Part shown: piece by piece, positions 55,694-64,000 of the stretch | How the letters are laid out: the number at the start of each line of letters is the position of its first letter | Numbering within the stretch: the first letter of the stretch is position 1 | Assembly (NCBI GenBank): GCA_015832175.1 | Contig: WJXW01000013.1 | Location: forward strand, 248,001 to 312,000 | Length of the DNA stretch: 64,000 bases | From: Paraphaeosphaeria minitans | Lineage: Eukaryota > Ascomycota > Dothideomycetes > Pleosporales > Didymosphaeriaceae | Direction of reading: 5' to 3' | Translations under genes and position numbers: made by a program | Notes under the pieces: model-generated | Databases searched by the model: none | Seen by the model: the letters and a program-made list of their open reading frames with translations, nothing else | Told to the model about the DNA's origin: nothing

Positions 55694-56791
55694 ATATTTT
55701 CTGTTTTATGATCAAACCAGGTAATCTGGGGGTGATTTTGCGTCATCTTCGATCGTCTAGAGAGATTTGAATCGATGCGAAACCTCCGGCGGGTATTCGA
55801 GCCCTCGTCTTCCATACGAAGGCGCACCAAGGAGGTTGTACAAAATACAGGGCCATTGGCTGTTCCCATAGCTAGACTTGGAGAGCGATCTCGAGCCCTA
55901 GAGGCTCTAAGATTAGGATTAGAAGCTGCTGGACGCGCTCTATCCATTCACAAACATGCACACTGGGTTTGTAATCGAAGCGGACTCGATGGGACGCTCG
56001 GAACGAATCCGAGCGAATAATGGAATGGGCAGGAGATACAGCTTACTTAGATCCACTCGAAGCGATGCAACGCACTATGACACTTTATAGCTGTCACAGA
56101 TTTGGCGAGCCCCATGCAAAGGCCTGTAGGCTACTCTCGGGTGGCATGCATGAAACCGTTAAATGCAGGGCGATGTGGAGAGCATGAAGTTGGTGGTTAG
56201 ATCATCGCGCTTATGAGGAAGCTAAAGACCGGGGCGTACAGACACTTTTAGATTGGGGGATCCGGGTAGGTCAGGTAAAGGCTGCGGAACTACTAATGGG
56301 TGGATTGGCATTGACACAAACACAACAAGAACTCTTAACTACTTTGGTCTGGAGCTATGTACGGAATTGGCTCGACGCCGGGGTGTATTCCTCAATCATC
56401 TTAGCGGTCGCCATAGGCGACAAATCCAAGACGTGGTAATGGTGCCAGCGAGAGAGATGCCCCTCGGTCAACTATAGATCGAGGATTCTGTGGCGGTATA
56501 ACGGTAGGGGAAGACGACGCGACTATGAATACCTCTGGCCGGACCATGTGCAACTGCGTCGGTTACTGGTAGCTGTAAATATGTGCAGTATGACATAGAT
56601 TTGTTGTTCCATAACATACAGGTTACATCGTCTCAAGTACAAACACCAAGTAAGACCTCGTTCGGGATATCAGACTCATATTTCTCTCTTCATCAATATA
56701 CACATCGTACAACACATGTCTAGTACAGGATCTTCCGGATATATACACAAGTAAAAGTGGTATAGATACAGACATTAATTCAGCCATAATT
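55694..56791. other. Gene-free interval, 1.1 kb
   Basis: No gene was identified. Stretches such as 55775-56020 (+) remain open but match nothing I know; a decayed repeat is possible. Confidence 0.45.
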
Positions 56792-59700
56792 TTACACGAG
56801 ATACTGCGTCTGCAGCTTATCTCCCGTCCTCGGCATCGTCTCAATAGCCCTGACTGTGTCGGGTGCAATCTGCTCCACCACCTCTCTCAACCAGCCACCC
56901 ATGTTGGGATTGAAGCCTATACCGTTCGACTCGTCTCTTCGCACCTTCGCGTACGCAGCCGCCAGAACCACCAGTGTCTTGTAGCGTGGTAGTACACTGC
57001 CCCTCTTCACATCGTAGTGACGGAGCTCCATGAACGAGTAGCCGGGTTGGAACTTGCGGATCAATACGGGGTGCAGGAAGGCCCACCCCGGGAACTGCGG
57101 CATGAGGTACATCTCGCAGGCGGAGAAGGCATCGAGGGCGCGGTTGCGGGTCGCGAGGTGCTGGATGAGTTCATTCCAGGTGAGGTTGTCGACGATGAAG
57201 CCGTTGGACAACAAGTTGTTGATTGTGCGCTGGGCTTTCTGCAGTGCCTCAGGCGTGTCTTGTTGCATCAGCGAACGGATATAGACCCGCGCAGCACGGA
57301 ACAAGACCTGTCGCCGGTTCATTGCAATGCGTGACGCGTTGAAGCGCTCCAAAACGGCGGGATCGGTGATGGAGTCGAATGTTGGAGTTGGTGGCTTGGG
57401 GGACATGACCTGGCTAAAGGTTTTGACGAGGCGGTTGGCTTCTCTGGAGACGAGCTCCCAGCATCGCTCGATTTCGTCATGTTCGCCGGCCTTGTAGTGG
57501 GTTTCCATGATGGCGGAAAGAAGGATGATGGGGGCGGAGTAGTTTTGCTCATCGATTGGCACTTTAGATGCCTTTTCAATAAGCTCCTTGGCTATTTCGA
57601 GCGCACCGCGGGTAGTATATAGCAAAATGAGAACGGAAAAGTAGCTTTGGGGAACATTACTCAGTTCGGGCGAATCGATGTAGCGTTTATGCGACGGTTC
57701 ATCGTGGGCGATTTCATGGCCGTAGTCGGACATGAGACTTTGTCTTAGTTCCTCTTCCACATGGGACAGGCGAGCTTTGGGATCTTTCACATTCTCAGCT
57801 CTTAGCTTCAAAAGTTCCTCTGTTCCTTTGAAGAGCAATCCCATCTGCCGCAAACTTGGCGTTTGGTGTAGTCGTACGTGCTTCATCCGTTCATACACGG
57901 CTTTCGCTCGCTGAGACTGTCCCTCCCGCAGAAATCCACTGATGCAAATTGCGTAGTGGAAAGCATAGACACGCATATTCTCATTCGGCATCGTGTTTCT
58001 CAGAATCTTGAAAGCGCCATTTGTCTGCCTCGCCTCGATGAATGCACGCATGAGGGCTCCGTAGGTCCAAGAATCCAGAGGTATGTCGTAGTCCTTCATC
58101 TCTTGGTATAGGCGTCGGGCGTCGGTCAGTCCTCCGCCTAAAGCATGATGGGTAATGAGCATGTTCCACACATGAGTGATTTCAACGTCGCCAAGGGTGC
58201 CAGCTTTCCAACTTCTAAGTATGCCCAAGGCGACCTGTTCAGCACCGTCTATGTCCCCAGCGTTCAGAAACGCTTGAACGTATCCTGATCTCGCACGTCG
58301 GTCGGTCTCAAGAGGGATGTCGAAGTGCTTTGCTCTGGAGAACAGTGCTTCAAACGCTTCAATGTCTCCTCTAGCAGCACACAGGTCTAGCATGGGGCCA
58401 AAAGTGAACACATCAGGCTTCGCTCCTGACTCGAGACAATTGTTGAAACATTCCAGAGCCCCGTCGAGATCATCTGCACGAGTGAACGCAAGTAACAAAG
58501 TGTTCCAACATGCCGTGTTGGGCACCAAATTGAAATCGTCGGTGATGCGTTTGAATTGTGCAATTGCGCCGGGCACATCAATTCGCCGAGCATAAGCGTA
58601 TGTCAAGGAGGTAATGATGTGCAGATCAACTGCAGATGGGAATCGCATCTGGAGGATGTCGAAGCAGTCGTGAACTCGATCGACCAATCCACCCCGGGCG
58701 TACAAGCGTATGAGGCTGTATAATACCGGGACATTGAACGGCTCGAGTGCATGGAATGATTTTAGATCATCTACCAAGGCATCGACCCGGTCGTAGCTAA
58801 GATGTCTAGCATGCTGAATAATGAGCGTGTGCATCGCAGAACGCGACGGTCGAGTGCAGTGACCGTCCAGAGCGTGCTGACGCCACGTCGTGTACAAGTC
58901 GAGGAATATCTTTCGCTTGCGTGTGTACCCTTGATAACGGGGTATACGCAAAAATGCCGGGATAATATATTCGTAAAGTGGCCCTATGGGGAGATCGAGA
59001 GCGTAAAGGTCTTTGAACAGGCCGGTGAAGAAGTCGTAAATATAGTCTTCGTCCGGTTCTGGCATGTTAACCACTTCCCACATGACGCCAGGCACATAAC
59101 CATGAACGAACAATTGCAGGGCTTCTGCGGTCTCCGTGGTGGAGTTGAGTTCGTGTTGAAACTGGTCAACATAGCTGAGAAAGCTGCGTAGATGCTCCCT
59201 TGGCTCCAAAACATCCTGAGCCTGACCAAACAGTGGACCCCAGTTGTCCCAGTGTTTCTGACCGTGTGCCGCCGTTTTGTGCCATTCGTGGACTTTGACG
59301 TTGTTGCGTTCTGCCCATCTCAGAAAACCCTTGAAGACACGGAAACTGAGATCCCACTGATCGTCTTGTATTGTTTTTTTTAGCACTGCATCAATGCCAG
59401 CACGTGTCGGATCGAATCGCTCAGAAGCTTCCTCCAAATGGCGTATCGCGGGTCCAATCATTTTGAGGGCCACATACGCATTCACAGCCAAGCGATACGA
59501 TGACGCGCGCCGATCTTCCGGAGGAATGCGGTCGAACAACTGCAGTATCCGGTTTGCTGTGCGAGAGAAGTCGGCGTTGTCCAGATAGTCGAGAAGATCG
59601 CAGATGAAGATAGTAGAGAAAGACGTGTCGACCGAAGCGGAGTATAAATGCCAGGCCAACTCTTGCTTATCAGCTTTGTTCGACCAAAGAAGCTTCCGGA

Positions 59701-60163
59701 GTGCCTCATCAGGAGTGCTCTCCAGTAAAAGCCCCTGCATCTCCTCTTTGACTTGCAATGTTTCCAAATCGTCCACGGGCTCTTCATTCGATGGCTGCCA
59801 TTGAGAGGTGGAATACTGTCGCACTCCAACACCCAACATGCCCCTCCTGCGTATCTCAACCGCGTCGGCTCCATATGAAGATAGTCTCCGTATAAAATCG
59901 AGTGTTCTCTCGGGGTATAGAAACTCGAGAAGCGGCCCTTCGTAGGATCTTGTTGTCGGGCCGCTCCGTCCGAAATCGTCAACGTCATCGGCGACGTGAT
60001 CTGGGACTGTCGAAGCGGCCCACCATGAGGGCAATGCCAGGTCGCTCGCACCGTGGTGCCAGAAGGAGGCGTGGAGCATGCGCCGGGTCCGCAGGCATGA
60101 TTTGGGAGCTCGGAGGAGCTGTCGGCCGCCGGATTCGAGGCATGTTGAAGCCCGCTCGAGCAT
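56792..60163 (-). CDS. Large mitochondrial PPR protein (Cya5/Pet309-like)
   Basis: One uninterrupted exon encodes 1123 residues from ATG 60163 (MLERASTCLESGGRQLLRAP), an Arg-rich, acid-poor presequence typical of mitochondrial import. The frame is open upstream to 60415, but that part is hydrophobic, non-conserved-looking peptide. Helical-hairpin pentatricopeptide repeats are visible in the centre: NTACWNTLLLAFTRADDLDG ALECFNNCLESG, DVFTFGPMLDLCAARGDIEA, SWTYGALMRAFIEARQTNG and others, each with the A/B helix pattern and Asn/Asp at code positions. Size and layout agree with fungal Cya5/Pet309 relatives, which bind mitochondrial mRNA (cox1 in yeast) and activate translation; which transcript is bound here is unknown. 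It is divergent from SRP68. Confidence 0.88.
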   Translation of the reverse strand: MLERASTCLESGGRQLLRAPKSCLRTRRMLHASFWHHGASDLALPSWWAASTVPDHVADDVDDFGRSGPTTRSYEGPLLEFLYPERTLDFIRRLSSYGADAVEIRRRGMLGVGVRQYSTSQWQPSNEEPVDDLETLQVKEEMQGLLLESTPDEALRKLLWSNKADKQELAWHLYSASVDTSFSTIFICDLLDYLDNADFSRTANRILQLFDRIPPEDRRASSYRLAVNAYVALKMIGPAIRHLEEASERFDPTRAGIDAVLKKTIQDDQWDLSFRVFKGFLRWAERNNVKVHEWHKTAAHGQKHWDNWGPLFGQAQDVLEPREHLRSFLSYVDQFQHELNSTTETAEALQLFVHGYVPGVMWEVVNMPEPDEDYIYDFFTGLFKDLYALDLPIGPLYEYIIPAFLRIPRYQGYTRKRKIFLDLYTTWRQHALDGHCTRPSRSAMHTLIIQHARHLSYDRVDALVDDLKSFHALEPFNVPVLYSLIRLYARGGLVDRVHDCFDILQMRFPSAVDLHIITSLTYAYARRIDVPGAIAQFKRITDDFNLVPNTACWNTLLLAFTRADDLDGALECFNNCLESGAKPDVFTFGPMLDLCAARGDIEAFEALFSRAKHFDIPLETDRRARSGYVQAFLNAGDIDGAEQVALGILRSWKAGTLGDVEITHVWNMLITHHALGGGLTDARRLYQEMKDYDIPLDSWTYGALMRAFIEARQTNGAFKILRNTMPNENMRVYAFHYAICISGFLREGQSQRAKAVYERMKHVRLHQTPSLRQMGLLFKGTEELLKLRAENVKDPKARLSHVEEELRQSLMSDYGHEIAHDEPSHKRYIDSPELSNVPQSYFSVLILLYTTRGALEIAKELIEKASKVPIDEQNYSAPIILLSAIMETHYKAGEHDEIERCWELVSREANRLVKTFSQVMSPKPPTPTFDSITDPAVLERFNASRIAMNRRQVLFRAARVYIRSLMQQDTPEALQKAQRTINNLLSNGFIVDNLTWNELIQHLATRNRALDAFSACEMYLMPQFPGWAFLHPVLIRKFQPGYSFMELRHYDVKRGSVLPRYKTLVVLAAAYAKVRRDESNGIGFNPNMGGWLREVVEQIAPDTVRAIETMPRTGDKLQTQYLV

Positions 60164-60560
60164 CACCCGCTGCGTCAGGAGCGCAGCAGATGACGCCGCT
60201 AGGATTGCTGGTGTCTGTGGCAATGTGCGCGCGCGACGGTTGCGGAAGAGGGCGGGGGAGGAGAGCTCAAGACACGGGAATCGCAGCTTCGCATGCCTTG
60301 CGGTAAGTGGCAACAGTGAAAGGGGGCCAATTGAAAAGGCACAGACTCCGTAAATGCACAGCGCAAGAAAGAACAGTATTATACAGGGGCGAAGCGGCGG
60401 CCAAAGAGAGAACACGGGCAGGGAGATGCGATGGCGTCGTGAAAGTGCATGGAACTTTTTCGACCACGGATCACGAGATAGCTACCTAGACGGGCTAGCG
60501 CAGGCCCACGCTGCAACACACGGTGCCCCTCCACATACCACCATTGAACAATACGCCGCC
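60164..60560. promoter_or_regulatory. Shared divergent promoter, PPR / SRP68
   Basis: 397 bp separate the two start codons. The minus-strand frame happens to stay open across most of it. Confidence 0.45.
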
Positions 60561-62517
60561 ATGGACATCACCAAATTCGTCACCGACCATCGGGAGGCTG
60601 CCTTCCTGGTGGGCGACTACATCTCCTATCGGGCTCAACTGTCGCGCCGGCTGCGCATTGTGCGTAAGAAGCTTGGTCGCGCAACTGCCAAAAATGCGAA
60701 ATACACGGGTAAGGCGCCTGTGTCGCCGGAGGAAGTGGGCAAGAACGTAGAGTAGGAGCGCACGCCGTACATATATAGGACCAGTAGCTGACGCCACCAG
60801 GTTTCTCCATCTGCAGCTCCTCACCTCAGAGCGGGCTTGGGCTCATGCCATGTCCATGAAGACGTCCCACTCCGAAGACAACGCAGACCAGAACATCAGC
60901 GGTTCCACCCGGCAGCACATCATCTCGCGACTAAGCAAGGCAGTACATTATGCAAACGACACGGTGAAGCTGCTGGAGGACCGCGCGGCCAGCGGAGCAT
61001 CTGACACCGACGTGCTGGAGGCCCGGGCGTATGCATATGCCCTGGCCGGAGCGCAAGAGTTTGAGAAGCAGGCTGAGGGCACCAGGTCGAAGGATGCCAC
61101 GGCAAAGCGCTGGATACCGTGTCTGACCAAATTTTCTGCCGCCCATGTGATATACAGCTCTCTCTTCAAGGCGACGAAGAAGGATCTATTCAAGGAGGTA
61201 CTTGCCGGAACAACAGACCCCAGCATACGCTATGCTGCATACCAGCACCGGATTCCACGCACCGTTGGTGTGCCCTCGGTTGCGAAGAAGTTCTTCCCAA
61301 AGGAGGACGCGGATCTCGTCAAGGCAGTAGAGAAGCTGGACTCTGCAGCATTACGGAATGAGGAAACCGCAGCTTCAGGTACGTACAGCTGATCAAGGCC
61401 AATTTCATCGCTGACAGCCACTGCAGGTTCCACGATTACATGGCGGGGTCGGACAGCAAACATAGTTGATGCCGCAATAGGGCAAGCGCTTGTGTCGCTC
61501 GAGTCTGCGACTTCAAAGCTGGCTGAGAGCCTTCCCGCATCAACTACTACCAAAGATAGGGCCAACGCCTACGACGATGCCACCATATATACCCAAGATG
61601 CTGCCGACGCCACACGGAGAGCGATCGAGGAGCTGGAAAAAGAAGGCATCGATGAAGGTGACTCGCGGATGCAGGATCTACGTGTCACAAGCCTCGCGAT
61701 CAACTACGACCTCATTGCATGGCGCGTTGGCCGCTACCGGGTACTGATCGGCGCAGATGATGGGCTTACCTTCCCTCCCAATCCTCCGCAGAAACCAAAA
61801 CGGGCGCGCAAGGATGGCAAAGAATGGGTGGAACGAGAGGAGCCAACCGGCCGGAAACTGGCGAGGCTCCGAGAGCGAGTTGCCTTGTACGATGCAATCC
61901 TTCAGAGCATCGACTCGGTCAAGGACTTGAAAGGTGCTACGCGTGATGCTGGCTTCGTGGCTGAGCTGGACGGTCAAAGAGCGTACTACCAAGCGTTGAA
62001 ATGTCTGAATCTCTCACACTCGCACGCATTTCTCTCCGCCCCGAGGCAGGCGCTTGCGCTCTGCAGCCGCGCCCTGTCGCTTGCTTCACAAGCCGTCAGC
62101 TCCCCGAAGCCCACAGCGTCACGGTCAGACGCACCGAAACTCACCGTCTCAGACGACCAGGCGCAGACGCTCAAGCAGAACCTTGAAAATCTGACGCTAC
62201 ACTACCGTGGTCTAGTGGCTCTTTCGCAGCTGTCCTCCAATTCGCACATTGCTTCCAAAGCAAACCTCACAAGCGCTGCACCAGTTGTTGAAAGGCTGAA
62301 CGAGTACCCAAACTCTGGCAGCGTTGATCTCAAGAACCTGGTTACTTGGCCACCCAAGCTCAAGCCGGTGCCTGTGAAGCCACTGTTCTTGGATGTGGCA
62401 TGGAACTACGTCGAGTACCCCGGACAGCAGAAAAAGGTCCAAGAAACGCCTGTCGAGCAAGCACAAGCAGAGACAGTGAAGGTAGAGAAAAAGGGTTGGT
62501 TCTCATTTGGGCGGTAG
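60561..62517 (+). CDS. srp68: Signal recognition particle subunit SRP68
   Basis: Exons 60561-60751, 60801-61378 and 61427-62517 give 619 residues. The first donor is GTAGGA at 60752 (phase 2) rather than GTAGAG at 60748, because only this choice yields the family-like NVEFLHLQLLTSERAWAHAM; the second intron uses GTACGT. The N-terminal half is the SRP68 RNA-binding domain, a tetratricopeptide-like bundle (FLVGDYISYRAQLSRRLRIV, PCLTKFSAAHVIYSSLFKA, DPSIRYAAYQHR). The C-terminal half includes the SRP72-binding region and ends with EKKGWFSFGR. SRP68/72 binds 7S RNA in the SRP that targets secretory proteins to the ER. It overlaps no other gene. Confidence 0.95.
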
Positions 62518-63387
62518 TCGAGGTACACGTAGGCACGCCGCAGGGGCTGCTGAAAGTCAAATCTCGTGACCCCGGACGGATTTTATTGGAAACCTACGCC
62601 CGTTTTGGTGAGCCTGGGCGTGGCACTGTAGCCAAAATAAAGTCGTTCGAGAAGAGGATGCAGCTTGCAGACGTCAATTCTCTCTACGGTGCACCATAGG
62701 TGTTTTTTTTTCTTGTTCGATGCCTTGATTTCTCCCGCAACGGCTCGTCTGAGCATGGACAGATGGCATTCGACATGCAGCTCATTGGACACGACGCGTG
62801 ACGCACGGGCATGGAGTCGCGGAATGATAGGCGTTGCTTGTTGTGGGGTTGGCGTAGCGCGCAGATTTGTATGCGTACTACCCCTGAACGATGGGATAAG
62901 CGCCGAAGCTACACAGTATGCGGGCACCTACTTTACGGAGACGGCGCTGGGAACCTGTCTCATAGAAACGACGAACCGCGGTCAGCCCCGAGGCACGGGA
63001 ATCAAGATTAGGGGCGCGGTTCAGCTGCACGGCGAGGCACCGAGTGGTTCTGTTTCAATGGGTGGGCGTCGCGGGCGGCGGAAGCTGGCACCCAAGGGGG
63101 AGGGCTGGGTGTAGGCGCATGGGTCGACGGCGATCGCGATCGCAACCGTCTCTGCACGACAAAGGTAAAACGGGCAGTCTCAAAGAAGACGGGAAGGGCT
63201 ACACGGGTCTTGTGAGGTCATGCATGCAGGTCACCAAGTTAGTTCTGATTGCGATGGGGTGGGTGGGTGCGCGATAGTGTCTATCGATGCAGATTAACAC
63301 CCCTAGCATACGGGCTTTGACCCCTTAAGCTTGACCCGCGAACGCGAAGAAATGCTCCCTGTCCCTCACGTCTGCTTTGTTGCTTGA
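62518..63387. other. Intergenic space
   Basis: It holds the SRP68 3' region and, from about 63400 onward, CT-rich sequence leading to the right-edge frame. The ORF 62665-63114 (+) has no resemblance to a protein family. Confidence 0.5.
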
Positions 63388-64000
63388 GTCGTACACATTC
63401 GTTTGAAAGCCTGCTCGCGCGAGCACCTGTCGTTCTTTACTCACGCTCACTTGGCCCTCTCCAGTCGCTCGTTCTCTGCTTTGCCCGCGTCGTCTACCTA
63501 CACCCACGGACGCCTCTGCGCTCAGACACCTCTGCACCCAGCACTCAGCACACCGCGCAGACACCTTTGCACTGCCAGACCCGCACGCCTTCGACCTCCA
63601 GTACATCCGCGAGAGACGATCCACCGTTTCTCGCTTCCTTCCACCACGGCCTCCGCAACGCTGGCTACATCAGTGCTCCCGCGGCCCCAGGCCAGCGAGA
63701 CGTTCCGCCGACCGTCGATCCTGCAGGCATTCGACCTGCCCGCCTTCAAGACGGCGTCCGCCTTCGACGACAAGCCCTCTCTGCCGTCCATCGGCCATGA
63801 CATCTCGCGCCCCTCGTCGACGTCGACTGTAGCCTCCTTTTCCACCAGCCAGCGGCACGGCAGCCTCGCCTCGATCCAGCTGCCCGCCCTCTCCACGCTC
63901 GCATCGGCATCGGCATCGGCAGCCGCACCCAGCCCCGCCGCCGGCAAAGACAGCAATGACTATAATGATAATACCATGATGAGCGCACGCACACCGCCCA
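63388..64000 (+). CDS. Open frame leaving the right edge, possible regulatory protein start
   Basis: One + frame stays open from 63388 (after TGA 63385-63387) to the window end. From about 63650 it reads as plausible protein, Ser/Ala/Pro-rich with FRRPSILQAFDLPAF, FDDKPSLPSIGHDISRPSS and QRHGSLASIQLPALSTLA. The only in-frame ATG in the open part is at 63976 (MMSARTPP), so either coding begins there with an open 5' leader, or an upstream exon with the start joins through an intron. The first ~200 bases are C/T-rich, like a fungal promoter or leader. Low-complexity N-termini like this are common in fungal transcription factors; no domain is yet visible. Confidence 0.4.

Noticed and set aside
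60164..60415. 84-residue hydrophobic N-terminal extension of the PPR gene
   Set aside because: It reads as non-conserved hydrophobic peptide lying in the divergent promoter; the ATG at 60163 gives a proper mitochondrial presequence.
62665..63114. 149-codon + ORF after SRP68
   Set aside because: No recognisable domain, unremarkable composition, likely 3' flank sequence.

Overview
The window is a piece of nuclear chromosome from a filamentous ascomycete (Pezizomycotina; a Dothideomycete is my best guess, from protein resemblance only). The evidence is short introns of about 50-150 nt with GTRNGT donors, CTAAC/CTGAC branch points and NAG acceptors, fungal-type gene families (SPF1 P5A-ATPase, TOK-type potassium channel, NAM9, LSM4 with an RGG tail, OM14-like protein, DUF3431, a fungal aspartic-protease-like membrane protein) and 0.3-4 kb intergenic spaces. 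There are no operons. All multi-exon models below were joined by hand, keeping reading phase across every junction and checking total length modulo 3.

Layout. 1-1707: a low-complexity hypothetical protein running off the left edge (-). 3.6-5.5 kb: secreted-type carboxylesterase (-). 6.3-7.2 kb: macrodomain protein (-). 7.5-9.1 kb: conserved fungal protein of unknown function (-). 9.3-10.3 kb: D-erythronate-dehydrogenase-like SDR (-). 11.7-12.3 kb: SRPBCC-fold protein (+). 12.8-13.7 kb: luciferase-domain (DUF5519-like) gene broken by two frameshifts (+). 13.7-18.0 kb: 4.3 kb without recognisable genes, pyrimidine-rich on the + strand, with degenerate repeats. 18.0-32 kb: a run of - strand housekeeping genes: SPF1, glutaminyl-tRNA synthetase, TOK channel and ETF-alpha. 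31.9-38.2 kb (+): SWI3/RSC8-like chromatin remodelling subunit, an OM14-like mitochondrial outer membrane protein and a hypothetical protein. 38.5-44.1 kb (-): LSM4, a single-pass membrane protein with a polyproline run, and mitochondrial uS4m/NAM9. 44.3-50.0 kb (+): La protein and elongation factor 2. 50.8-55.7 kb: an intact fungal beta-trefoil-like gene beside a decayed copy, a pseudogenised aspartic-protease-like gene (-), and a DUF3431 protein (+). 56.8-62.5 kb: a large PPR protein (-) divergent from SRP68 (+). 63.4-64.0 kb: an open frame leaving the right edge.

The gene content is mostly RNA and protein biogenesis (La, LSM4, GlnRS, EF-2, uS4m, SRP68, SPF1, PPR) plus mitochondrial functions, interspersed with accessory loci, three of which are broken. 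Divergent pairs sharing short promoters are ETF-alpha/SWI3-like (466 bp), uS4m/La (282 bp) and PPR/SRP68 (397 bp). I found no tRNA, rRNA, CRISPR array, intact transposon or secondary-metabolite cluster. The most unusual features are a probable 2-nt microexon, a GC-AG intron, a 3-nt first coding exon, the broken accessory genes, and the long pyrimidine-rich repeat-bearing block.
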